Origin: Crocinitomicaceae bacterium
GTDB taxonomy: Bacteria; Bacteroidota; Bacteroidia; Flavobacteriales_D; Crocinitomicaceae
Assembly: GCA_016719925.1 (NCBI GenBank)
Contig: JADJYC010000002.1
Span: 558,001-622,000 of the forward strand
Length of the DNA: 64,000 bases
Direction: 5' to 3'
The notes beneath the pieces were generated by a model. The model did not search any database. It saw nothing but the letters and a program-made list of their open reading frames with translations, and was not told the origin of the DNA. A program made the position numbers and the translations under genes. Within the stretch, counting starts at the first letter, position 1. Each line of letters opens with the position of its first letter. Positions 9,122 to 17,815 of this stretch are shown here, piece after piece.

Positions 9122-10372
9122 TTAATGTTTCACCTCCAGATCTTCTCCCGTATGTTTGTGTTTGAAAAGAAAAGCAAATAAAATTGCTATTACCAACGCA
9201 TACGCTGCAAAACATAACCAGATTGGTTTCCACTGAAATGACTGATCAGGATTCAGGAAATATTTTTCGATCAGATATCCGCTTCCGTAACTTCCCAGCA
9301 CAGCACCAAATCCATTTACCATCATCATAAAAAGTCCCTGTGCGCTGGATCTGATTTTAGAATCCGTTTGTGTCTCCACAAAAAGTGAACCTGAAATATT
9401 GAAAAAATCAAATGCCATTCCGTACACAATACATGAGAATATGATCATCCATAATCCACCCGCAGGATCACCGTAGGCCAGGAATCCAAACCGCAGCACC
9501 CAGGCAATCATGCTGATCAGCATCACGTGTTTGATCCCGAATTTTTTAAGAAAAAAAGGTATTGCAAGAATAAAAAGTGTTTCTGAAATCTGCGAAATAG
9601 ACATGATGATTGTTGAATATTTTACCACAAATAAATCAGCGAACTCAGGCACTTCTTTAAAATTATCCACGTATCTGTCTCCGTACATATTGGTAAGCTG
9701 TAACGCGGCCCCAAGCATCATAGCAAATAAAAAGAACATAGCCATTTTCGGATTTCTGAACAAGCTGAAAGCATTTAGTCCAAGCATTTCTGTGACAGAT
9801 TTGGAACCACTGCCTTTATTGGGTTTACATGCAGGTAATGTGAAAGAATAAACTCCCAGAAAAAAAGAACCGGCTGCAGAAATATAAAACTGCATTTCGT
9901 TTGCCTTGCTGCCTGATAAATTAGTAATCCACATTGCTACAATAAATCCAACAGTACCCCACACTCTGATAGGCGGAAAAACTTTTACCAGATCAAGTGA
10001 ATTATGCTTAAGCGTGTGATAGGCAACCGAATTTGAAAGTGCAATCGTTGGCATGTAAAAAAGCATCGCTGTCAGCATCACCCAGAAAAATGAATCAGGA
10101 TCATTTACCTGCGGCAGATAACAAATCATTAAACCAGAAAGTAAATGCAAAACACCGTAAAGTCTTTCAGCGTTAATCCATCTGTCGGCAATAATCCCGG
10201 TGATTGCGGGCATTATAATGGAAGAAATTCCAAGTGTTGTAAAGATTTTTCCAAATTCAGAGGGATTTCCAATGCCTTTTCCAAACCAATAATTTGCGAT
10301 TGTAATCAACCAGGCTCCCCAGACAAAAAACTGAAAAAAATTCATCAGTATCAGTCTGCCCTTTATTCCCAT
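9122..10372 (-). CDS. NupG-like MFS nucleoside:H+ symporter
   Basis: 416 residues with about twelve membrane segments. The sequence follows the nucleoside:H+ symporter (NupG/XapB) branch of the major facilitator superfamily: N-terminal LMNFFQFFVWGAWLITIANY, GIIADRWINAERL, FPPIRVWGTVGFI, and C-terminal QGLFMMMVNGFGAVLGSYGSG. It probably imports nucleosides with protons across the inner membrane. Bacteroidota carry many paralogues, so the exact substrate is not certain. The BFN-UVR gene lies upstream in the same direction with a 35-base gap. Confidence 0.85.
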   Translation of the reverse strand: MGIKGRLILMNFFQFFVWGAWLITIANYWFGKGIGNPSEFGKIFTTLGISSIIMPAITGIIADRWINAERLYGVLHLLSGLMICYLPQVNDPDSFFWVMLTAMLFYMPTIALSNSVAYHTLKHNSLDLVKVFPPIRVWGTVGFIVAMWITNLSGSKANEMQFYISAAGSFFLGVYSFTLPACKPNKGSGSKSVTEMLGLNAFSLFRNPKMAMFFLFAMMLGAALQLTNMYGDRYVDNFKEVPEFADLFVVKYSTIIMSISQISETLFILAIPFFLKKFGIKHVMLISMIAWVLRFGFLAYGDPAGGLWMIIFSCIVYGMAFDFFNISGSLFVETQTDSKIRSSAQGLFMMMVNGFGAVLGSYGSGYLIEKYFLNPDQSFQWKPIWLCFAAYALVIAILFAFLFKHKHTGEDLEVKH

Positions 10373-10407
10373 TTGGTTGGAGATTTAGTAAAAGTTAATG
10401 AGAATGA

Positions 10408-11004
10408 TCAGTTTCTCTTTTTGATTTCATCCCTGATCTTTGAGGCGCGTTCATAGTCTTCAGTGTCTAATGCGTCTTTGAGTAATGCTTCAAGTTCTTC
10501 GTTGGTTTTTGAACCAAGATCATTTCCTTTTTTCGGTTTGGTTTCTGACGTTGTTTCTTCCGAAGTAGTTTCAGGTGATTCACCAATCATTTCGTCTTCC
10601 AGCTGTATACCAGCTGAACTTAAAATATGCTCAAATGTATAAACCGGACTTTCACATCTTAATCCTATGGCAATTGCATCTGATGTTCTTGCATCAATTT
10701 CAATTTCATTTCCGTTTTGCTCACAAATTAATTTTGAATAGAAAACTCCTTCTATGAGATTGTAAATAACAACTTCTTTGACTTCAATGTGAAAAGAATC
10801 TGCAAAAGCCTTGAACAAATCATGTGTCAGGGGTCTGGACGGTTTCATTTTTTCCAGTTCAATTGCAATTGATTGTGCTTCAAATCCACCAATAATAATC
10901 GGCAATCTTCTGGTTCCGTTTTTTTCAGAGAACACCAGCGCATAAGCACCAGATTGTGTCTGACTGTAAGAAAGGCCAACAATTTTTAATTCAATTTTTT
11001 CCAT
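10408..11004 (-). CDS. Bifunctional nuclease (BFN/DUF151) domain protein with UVR motif
   Basis: 198 residues. The first ~130 form a BFN (DUF151) domain: LPIIIGGFEAQSIAIELE, SRPLTHDLF and the highly conserved DARTSDAIAIGLR. An acidic/Thr-rich linker follows, and the last ~35 residues form a UVR motif (LLKDALDTEDYERASKIRDEI), the helical pair found in UvrB/UvrC and Clp adaptors. Plant BFN proteins have nuclease activity; the bacterial role is unclear. BFN followed by UVR is common in Bacteroidota. It lies 27 bases after etfA in the same direction, so it probably belongs to the etfBA transcript. Confidence 0.85.
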   Translation of the reverse strand: MEKIELKIVGLSYSQTQSGAYALVFSEKNGTRRLPIIIGGFEAQSIAIELEKMKPSRPLTHDLFKAFADSFHIEVKEVVIYNLIEGVFYSKLICEQNGNEIEIDARTSDAIAIGLRCESPVYTFEHILSSAGIQLEDEMIGESPETTSEETTSETKPKKGNDLGSKTNEELEALLKDALDTEDYERASKIRDEIKKRN

Positions 11005-11031
11005 GATGCCGCTTCAACGTTTCCTTCCCTT

Positions 11032-11973
11032 CTAATGACTTGATTTTAATTTCTGAATTTCGGCATTCAATTTTGGAAGTACATCAAACGCATCTCCTAT
11101 TACGCCATAATCTGCTGCTTTGAAAAATGGTGCTTCCGGATCAGTATTAATAACTACAATTACTTTACTTCCGTTAACACCGGCAAGATGCTGAATTGCA
11201 CCAGAAATTCCGGCTGCAATATATAAATTCGGTCTGATTGCAAGTCCTGTCTGACCCACGTGTTCATGATGCGGTCTCCAGCCGATATCAGCCACTGGTC
11301 TTGAGCAAGCTGTAGCTGCACCCAAGGTTTTTGCAAGCGCTTCAACCATTCCCCAGTTTTCTGCTCCTTTCAATCCGCGCCCTGCAGAAACCACTACATC
11401 TGCTTCAGGTAACAATACCTCTCCTTCTTGTTTTTGAACAGATTTTACGGTGTATGAAGAAGCACCACAATCAGCAGAAAAATCTTCAACTGCCGCCGAT
11501 GCGTTTCCAGCCTCAGGCGCAAGTGAATTCGGTGTAAGATTGATGACTTTAATTGCTGTATTCGCTTTAACATTTCCAAGAGCTTTGCCTGAAAATACAT
11601 TTACTTTAAAAATACCGTTTGCATCCGGCAGTGAAACTGCACCTGCAATCAGGCCAGCCTTAAGTGCTGCTGATACTCTTGGCGCAACGGCTTTGCCGGT
11701 AAGATCCTGAGAAAACACAATGGTATTTGCACCACATGCAGTTACGGCTGCGCTGATAAGTTTAGTAAGCTGGGCAGGATCATTTGAATTAATTCCGCGG
11801 TGAGCCAGAACTTTTTTTGCTCCGAAATTTCCCAGAGAAGCAAGTTTATCTGCCGCAATTCCACCATTTGTAACTACAGTAACATCTCCAAGTTTGCTGC
11901 CATAAAATACGGCTTCATTTGCGTTTTTAGAAACTGAACCGCTTAATGTATCGATATAAACTAAAACTGACAT
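11032..11973 (-). CDS. etfA: Electron transfer flavoprotein alpha subunit
   Basis: 313 residues, normal for EtfA. The C-terminal FAD-binding domain is clear: SRPVADIGWRPHHEHVGQTG, then PNLYIAAGISGAIQHLAG and VVINTDPEAPFFKAADYGVIGD. With EtfB it forms the heterodimer that takes electrons from acyl-CoA dehydrogenases and passes them to the membrane quinone pool. It lies 20 bases downstream of etfB on the same strand. Nothing is unusual. Confidence 0.97.
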   Translation of the reverse strand: MSVLVYIDTLSGSVSKNANEAVFYGSKLGDVTVVTNGGIAADKLASLGNFGAKKVLAHRGINSNDPAQLTKLISAAVTACGANTIVFSQDLTGKAVAPRVSAALKAGLIAGAVSLPDANGIFKVNVFSGKALGNVKANTAIKVINLTPNSLAPEAGNASAAVEDFSADCGASSYTVKSVQKQEGEVLLPEADVVVSAGRGLKGAENWGMVEALAKTLGAATACSRPVADIGWRPHHEHVGQTGLAIRPNLYIAAGISGAIQHLAGVNGSKVIVVINTDPEAPFFKAADYGVIGDAFDVLPKLNAEIQKLKSSH

Positions 11974-11993
11974 TTCTTTTGAATTGAGAATGA

Positions 11994-12734
11994 TTAAATA
12001 ACTTTTGCTTCGGTATGTAAGAGATTAACTAACTCGGCCATATTATCCGGTGACACAAACTTGCATGCTGATTTTGTTTTTGGTAAATCATACGAAACAA
12101 AAGACACCAGCTGATCACAGGCAACAGGTTCAACAGCCTGCAATGGTTTTGTACGTGCCGCCATAATACCGCGCATATTTGGAATGCGTTGTTCAGCCAT
12201 TCCCTTTGCGGCTGAAATAACGAATGGAGTATTCAGCTCAATTATTTCTTCTCCGCCGTTAGTTTCCTTATGGATAGTTGCAGTATTCCCTGCAAGATCA
12301 AACTTTACGGCAAGCGAAACAAATGGTACTGCCATCATTTCGGCAATCATTCCGCCAACTTGTGAACCGTTGTAATTAATCGTTTCTTTTCCAACAAATA
12401 CAATATCGTATCCGCCTTTTTTTGCAAAGTCTGAAATCTGAAACGCAGTGTAATAAGCGTCTTTAGCATCTGCATTAATTCTTACCGAATCATCAGCACC
12501 AATTGCAAGTGCCTTGCGGATTATTGCTTCATCTTCAGGTGTTCCAACGGTAATCGTGGTAACAGTTCCTCCTAATGTTTCTTTTAATTCAAGCGCACGC
12601 ACTAATGCATACCACTCATCATACGGGTTAACAATATACTGAACACCGGCTTCATTAAATTTTGTGTTATTATCGACAAAGTCAATTTTTGTGGTTGTAT
12701 CCGGTGCCTTAGAAATGCAGACAAGAAATTTCAT
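11994..12734 (-). CDS. etfB: Electron transfer flavoprotein beta subunit
   Basis: 246 residues, typical EtfB. Visible signatures are the N-terminal MKFLVCISKAPDTTTKIDF, the VNPYDEWYALVRALELKE stretch, GADDSVRI, and the conserved GKETINYNGSQVGGMIAEMM followed by AAKGMAEQRIPNMRGIMAARTKP, which marks the AMP-binding fold. First gene of the etfB-etfA operon, probably followed by the BFN-UVR gene. A TAnnTTTG-like sequence (TAAATTTG, 12762-12769, minus strand) lies 28 bases upstream of the ATG, with no clear -33 partner. Confidence 0.97.
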   Translation of the reverse strand: MKFLVCISKAPDTTTKIDFVDNNTKFNEAGVQYIVNPYDEWYALVRALELKETLGGTVTTITVGTPEDEAIIRKALAIGADDSVRINADAKDAYYTAFQISDFAKKGGYDIVFVGKETINYNGSQVGGMIAEMMAVPFVSLAVKFDLAGNTATIHKETNGGEEIIELNTPFVISAAKGMAEQRIPNMRGIMAARTKPLQAVEPVACDQLVSFVSYDLPKTKSACKFVSPDNMAELVNLLHTEAKVI

Positions 12735-12849
12735 TGTTGAAGATATGTTTGGTTAAAGAGCCAAATTTACCAAAAAGAATATTTACCGGGGATAAAAATC
12801 AGTCTAAAATACACCGTGCGCCTTTCAGGCGATGTTCTTTGCAGGAAAT

Positions 12850-13374
12850 CTATTTAAGAAATTTAAGGATCTCGCGGGCTTGTGGCTCGACACCACTTCT
12901 GAAACGGGCTATCAGAATTCCGTTTTCATCCAGCAAAAACTTCTCAAAATTCCATTTGATATCGCCCGTAAATGAATCATTTGGCTGACTGATCAACCAG
13001 CTGAACAGCGGCAGAATATCATCTCCCTTTACTGAAACCTTTTCAGCCATCAAAAATGTTACGCCGTAGTTTTTCTGACAAAATCCGGCAATTTCAGAAT
13101 TTGAACCGGGCTCCTGCTTTCCAAAATTATTGGCCGGAAAACCAATTATGACAAGTTTGTCACCATGTGATTCGTGCAATTTTTGCAAGCCTTCATACTG
13201 AGGCGTATAGCCACACTCACTCGCTGTATTGACAATTAGAATTTTTTTACCCGCAAAATCTGCAAAAGATTTCTCTGTTCCGTCAATTGTTTTAAATGTA
13301 AACCCGTGAATTGAATTTTGACTCATAGCGCTTATTGAAATAAATAATGCAAGTATTAATGATATGATTTTCAT
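12850..13374 (-). CDS. Glutathione peroxidase-family peroxiredoxin, exported
   Basis: 174 residues with an N-terminal signal peptide (about 1-18, ending AMSQ). The catalytic Cys is in NTASECGYTPQY, the active-site Gln in FGKQEPGSN, and the Trp-Asn pair in IKWNFEKFL, completing the GPx tetrad. A second Cys (GFCQKNYGVTF) is a likely resolving residue, which would make the enzyme thioredoxin-dependent, the usual case for bacterial Cys-type members. It should reduce peroxides in the periplasm. It follows the TonB-type barrel gene by 12 bases and is probably co-transcribed with it. Confidence 0.9.
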   Translation of the reverse strand: MKIISLILALFISISAMSQNSIHGFTFKTIDGTEKSFADFAGKKILIVNTASECGYTPQYEGLQKLHESHGDKLVIIGFPANNFGKQEPGSNSEIAGFCQKNYGVTFLMAEKVSVKGDDILPLFSWLISQPNDSFTGDIKWNFEKFLLDENGILIARFRSGVEPQAREILKFLK

Positions 13375-13386
13375 AAAAACAGAATT

Positions 13387-15761
13387 TTACATGCCGCCTT
13401 CATCTCCAAAATCAGGGCGGTCATTTTTGCCTTTTTTCTGATTGATGCGATACACAAAGTTAAGTGTTAACTGCCTTGATCTCCACTGGAAAAAACTTTC
13501 TGAATAAAAATATTGTGACTCCACGATTGACCTGCGTTTTCGGGAATTCAACAAGTCTCTTCCATTAAAAGAAATCGTTCCGTTTCCTTTGAGGATATCC
13601 CAGGAAGCTGAAGCATCCCAGACAAACTGACCTTTTGCAGATCCCTGATAGGTGGTGGTTCCAGACTCATAATTAACAGACGTCTGCAAAGCAAGTTTAC
13701 GGCTGATATTAAATTTATGTGTTAGTTTGGATGTCCAGGCATAAGCGTCATTGGTATAAATTACCCCCAGGTATTCTCCTTCTGAAATTGACCGGAAAAA
13801 ATTAAAGCTCCCGTTGACGCTCCACCATTTGAATAACTCATATGAACCTGAGATCTCAATACCAAAGGAATTTCTGTCACCCAAATTAACCGGAATTCTC
13901 CATGTGATTCCGGCAGAATCTGTTAACAAAATGCGCTCCATAACATCAATTGTGTGTCGGTAATATAAAGAAGAAAGTATTGATCCTTTTTTCCAGTATT
14001 TCAAATGTCCAAACTCATAAGAGCCTGCATATTCAGGATTAATATTCGGGTTTCCTGTTTCATAATTTCTTGAATCCCTGAACGTAAAAAATGGTGTCAG
14101 CCACCAGTATCTGGGTCTGCTAATTCGTCTTGAATAACTAAGCTGCAAAAAACTATTCTTTTTTAGTTCATACGCAAAATGAAAACTTGGAAACAACCGT
14201 AAATATTGCCTTGTATTGAGTTCTTCTGTTACAACTAAATTTGTAGTTACATCACTGTATTCTGCTCTCAAACCACCTTCATAACTGAACTTTTTGTTTT
14301 ATTTCCAGCCATTATATAACCGGCATAAATATTCTCTGTGTAAGTCATTTGATTGTTGAATAAATCATTGGTAATCCATGATCCCGCAAGACTATCCTCT
14401 AACAAATAATCACTGTAAAGCGTTCTGAGATTAACTTTTGCACCAGCTTCAAATTTTCCTTCTTCACCAAAAGGATGAATATAGTCTGTTTGAAAAAGCC
14501 AGGAATCTTCATTTTCATAATTGCTTGTCCGCTGATTACTGTTCTGCCCCCAAACCTGATTGCTCAACTGTGTAAGCGTTGACCACTCATTATCCAATGA
14601 ATAACTTTTCTTAAAGTCAACTGTCCATAATCGATCTTTCTTCTCAAAAGTTTTTCTGAAATTGATATTATATTCCTGCGAATTTCCAATGTCTAATTCT
14701 GTCTCATCTCTGTTTACAACTTGCGTCAAAACATCGTCTGAATTATAATCATTGTAGACAATGGTATTCCAGTTGTCACCATCAGAAAAACGAAATAAAG
14801 TGGATAAAGTCAAAGACATTTTTGGTGTTAAACTGAAATCGACACCGCCATTGATATTATGTGAAAAGCCTCCCCTTTCGTGATTTGAAAACTGCTCATA
14901 ACGATAAGAAGTATCAGGGCTGTCAAATGTCTGAAAATTATATCCCTGAACCGGAGATCGTTGCATTCCAAAACTGTACCCGGCAAAATAATTTACTTTT
15001 TTGGTTCGGTAATTCAAGTTAAATCCGGCACCATATCCAACCGGATATCCAACACGCGCATTTACACTTCCATTTAAACCAGTTTTCATTTCCTTTTTAA
15101 GAATGATATTCACAATTCCCACCTCTCCTTCTGCATCATATCTGGCTGAAGGATTTGTTATGACCTCAACACTTTCAATCATGGTTCCGTCAATCTGCCG
15201 TAACGCATCCGCATTACTCATACCCGTTAACGTGCTTGGTTTCCCATTGATCAAAATACGTACATTCTGACTGCCTCTCAGGCTCACATTGCCCTCTGCA
15301 TCAACAGATATTGAAGGAATATTGTCAAGAATATCTGCAGCATTCAAACCCACATTAGACATGTCTTTCTGAATATTAAAAACGCGCTTGTCTAATTTTA
15401 ATTCCATCTGCGGTTTTTCAACCACCACATCCACCGCATCCAGCATTTCATCTTTTGGTTTTAAAGTAACATCACCCAGATTCAGATCAGCATTATTTAT
15501 TTCAACCGTAACTGTTTTTTCTTCAAAAGACAAAAACCGAAGTTTCAGAAAATAGGATCCGTTATTCAGCTGAATTTCAAATGTGCCGTCCTCAAGCGTG
15601 GCTGTACCGTCTTTCAATGCAGAATCTGGCAGGGAATAAACCAACACAGTAGCATAAGGAACCGGAGTCCCGGCAGGATCAATAACTTTTCCGGATAACT
15701 CAGATTGACAGAATGCCTGATAGGATAATAAAAGGCTAAGACAGATGAATAACCATTTCAT
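13387..15761 (-). CDS. TonB-dependent receptor-like outer-membrane barrel (frameshifted)
   Basis: About 791 residues when joined. Order: signal peptide (about 1-18, ending AFCQ), CarboxypepD_reg beta-sandwich (20-105: SGKVIDPAGTPVPYATVLVY), TonB plug (about 120-220, with GSQNVRILINGKPSTLTG and NPSARYDAEGEVGIVNIILK), then an OMP_b-brl_3-type barrel to the C-terminus. The frame breaks at the T-run 14291-14295; one extra base restores NKTKKFSYEGGLRAEYSD. Proteins of this group take up large or scarce substrates with TonB energy; no SusD partner is adjacent, so the substrate is unknown. The glutathione peroxidase follows by 12 bases. Confidence 0.85.
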
Positions 15762-15832
15762 GAATGGCTAAAATTAACGGGTATTGAGAAGAAAGTCTGC
15801 GCTATTCGGCTATTTAGCAAATATTTAACTTT

Positions 15833-16272
15833 TTAAGAATCCAGCACTGAATCTGAACTTTCCATTTTGACAGGCAATTTCGTTTTCAGATATGCAGTAA
15901 TTACCAACAGAACAAAACTTCCGATCCAGGCATAAAAGGCTGTTCCCATCGAAAAATTCTGCACCGCCTGACTACTGTCTTTAGAAACAAAAGCCTGACC
16001 CGCCGCCAAAACAACCAATCCAACTAATACCGCAACAATTCCATAAATCATTGCGCGAGTTGGTTTTGGATTTTTTTTTTTGAGAAACTGAATAACGCCC
16101 AAAATGAAAAGATATTTGCAAACCATGACACAGCTGTTGCCCAATCGTTGGCACCAACCATCCAGCCAAGTATAAGCGCAACAAATCCCTGAATTGATTT
16201 CTCACTGTACACCGGTAAATAAAGGGCTGCCAGATATAGAAGAATAGAAAGAAGAAAAACAAGACGATGCAT
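15833..16272 (-). CDS. Hypothetical four-helix membrane protein (frameshifted)
   Basis: Joining two frames gives about 146 residues with four hydrophobic segments (LVFLLSILLYLAALYLPVY; VALILGWMVG; IYGIVAVLVGLVVLAAG; FYAWIGSFVLLVITAYL). The break is in an 11-base T-run at 16071-16081; 12 bases would give KKKNPKPTRAMIYGIV. I do not recognise a family. The short hydrophilic ends and the YSEKSIQGF patch near the N-terminus resemble small uncharacterised inner-membrane proteins. ATG 16272 is chosen because the upstream in-frame alternative at 16299 is TTG. Confidence 0.65.
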
Positions 16273-16481
16273 ATTGAACTTTTTTGTAAAGTTAATCAAT
16301 AACTGTTTCGTAGTTTAGGATGAAAAACACAAGTCATAAACAACACATATTCATAACTTTAAGTTCAGATACCGAATTATTTTTATTCGGTTTTTGTTAT
16401 ATTCGCCATAAATAAACAATCGATTAAGGCTGCTAAAAAATATCACTCGATTTCTGTGAACTGGAGTATTTTGAACCAGAC

Positions 16482-16838
16482 GTGGTTTTAATTCATTATC
16501 ACCCTAAAATTCATCTCACTTTTGACATGATCAAAGAACTGGCTGAGAATAACAACAGGATGATCAACTTTCGGCCTTGTTATATGTGTTCAATCATTGG
16601 ACAAGGATTAACGATAGAAAAAGAAGCCCGCGAAAAAGGAACAGATCCGGAACTGCAGAAATACACGTTAGCATCAGCCATTGTACAAGACTCACTGGCC
16701 CACCGCATACTTGGAAATTTTATAATCACGGTTCAGCGGCCCACAGTTCCAACAAAACTTTTTACATCAACTCAAGATGCTCTGAAATGGTTTGATGAAC
16801 TGAGAAAAGAAACCCAGCAGAAAAAATCAGGTCATTAA
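16482..16838 (+). CDS. STAS-like (SpoIIAA-like, DUF7793 type) protein, start uncertain
   Basis: At least 118 residues. The C-terminal half, with LAHRILGNFIITVQRPTVPTKLF and ALKWFDELRK, matches the protein at 32856-33245 (SFIGNFFIQLNKPRVPVKLF), so both belong to one small STAS-like family common in Bacteroidota. The open frame extends upstream to a TAA at 16434-16436 but has no ATG. Starting at GTG 16482 would delete the first predicted strand (EYFEPDVVLIHYH), so the true start is probably further up, at a rare codon or masked by an indel. The role is probably protein-protein signalling. No kinase is adjacent here. Confidence 0.6.
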   Translation: MVLIHYHPKIHLTFDMIKELAENNNRMINFRPCYMCSIIGQGLTIEKEAREKGTDPELQKYTLASAIVQDSLAHRILGNFIITVQRPTVPTKLFTSTQDALKWFDELRKETQQKKSGH

Positions 16839-17266
16839 AATTTAGCTCCTGCAATTTCATTGTCGCGCTGATAACAACAAACTTTACCGGTCTGATCTTC
16901 ACCCCATGCATCCTGAAAATATATTTTGCCTGACGCAACATGAGAAATTAATTGCGCATCTGCATCTATTCTAATTCCCCTCTTATTGGTGACATAGAGA
17001 TAAACCACGCTGTCCCGCAATTCCCAATTGAAAGAAATTTCCAGAGTGTCATCATCAAAGTATTTTACACAAGTTCCGGTTCCGTCAGGTGAAAAAATAA
17101 TTTCTCTTTCATAGGTCATCACAAAACCACCCGGGTAAGTGGAACTAACATGTGTCCATGCTCCCACCAGATTTTTTTTCAGTGAGTCATCATAACTCAA
17201 TTCATTTTGTGCAGAAATATAGTTTGCTGTAAACAGAGCGAAAAAAGTAAGACTTAACGTTTTCAT
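16835..17266 (-). CDS. Secreted lipocalin-like hypothetical protein
   Basis: 143 residues with a signal peptide (about 1-19, ending YISAQ). The core LVGAWTHVSSTYPGG, YEREIIFSPDGTGTC and ISFNWELRDSVVYLYV resembles lipocalin-like domains of Bacteroidota in which a Gly-x-Trp opens a beta barrel. It is therefore probably a small periplasmic or surface beta-barrel protein; ligand unknown. Its end overlaps the end of the STAS-like gene by four bases in convergent orientation. Confidence 0.6.
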   Translation of the reverse strand: MKTLSLTFFALFTANYISAQNELSYDDSLKKNLVGAWTHVSSTYPGGFVMTYEREIIFSPDGTGTCVKYFDDDTLEISFNWELRDSVVYLYVTNKRGIRIDADAQLISHVASGKIYFQDAWGEDQTGKVCCYQRDNEIAGAKF

Positions 17267-17481
17267 AGAATTGGATTTTGGTTAGTACTGCAATTCGTTG
17301 TTATGTATGCATAGTAAGTTAGGGAAATTTCTAACACCTGTCAAGTGGAATTTCAATCAAAAAATTGAAATCAAATTTTGGTAGTATATTAAATGGATTT
17401 AAAGCGACAATGATTTTGTCTTGGTCGAAAAAGAAAACCTCATCGAATCAGAATTCTGTTCTCAAGTAATTGAAGCAAAAC

Positions 17482-17513
17482 AAAAAACCCGGAACAGTGC
17501 TCCGGGTTTTTTT
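17482..17513 (-). terminator. Rho-independent terminator of tRNA-Gln
   Basis: The hairpin arms ACCCGGA and TCCGGGT flank a short loop, with T-runs on both strands. It starts two bases after the 3' end of the tRNA, so it ends that transcript on the minus strand and may also work in the other direction. Confidence 0.85.
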
Positions 17514-17514
17514 G

Positions 17515-17587
17515 TTGTCCCACTAGGGCTCGAACCTAGACTCTTCTGAACCAAAATCAGACGTGTTGCCAGTTACACCATGGGACA
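17515..17587 (-). tRNA. tRNA-Gln (anticodon TTG)
   Basis: On the minus strand a full cloverleaf can be drawn: acceptor stem TGTCCCA/TGGGACA, anticodon stem TCTGA/TCAGA around loop TTTTGGT with anticodon TTG, and the T-arm AGGTTCGAGCCCT. The discriminator is A and no CCA is encoded (CAAA follows). It reads CAA and by wobble CAG. Confidence 0.95.
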
Positions 17588-17672
17588 AAATACAGTGCGG
17601 GATGTGAAAGCGGAAAGCGATGTTTGGCTTCTGTCTCATTCCACACGCGCTATACTACGTGTTTAGCGGGGG

Positions 17673-17702
17673 CAAAGATACATATATTTTTTATTTGTCC
17701 AA
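17673..17702 (-). promoter_or_regulatory. Promoter of tRNA-Gln (TTG-N19-TATCTTTG)
   Basis: On the minus strand TTG is followed after 19 bases by TATCTTTG. Both boxes and the spacing fit the sigma-A promoter known from Bacteroidota (TTG, 19-21 bases, TAnnTTTG). The tRNA begins about 85 bases downstream, so the precursor has a long 5' leader to be removed by RNase P. Confidence 0.8.
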
Positions 17703-17815
17703 TTCTATTCACAAAAACTTGTAGTAAAAAATTGTCTAAGAGCCTTGGGATTTAGTGTTTTTTAAGAGGTCGGCTCCGAATATATTTCTAAATTCGCAAC
17801 GCTTAAAACAAACGT

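Noticed and set aside
17590..17672. A second tRNA or small RNA gene next to tRNA-Gln
   Set aside because: Some short stems can be drawn, but no T-arm or anticodon arm fits. The stretch is better read as the 5' leader between the promoter and the tRNA.
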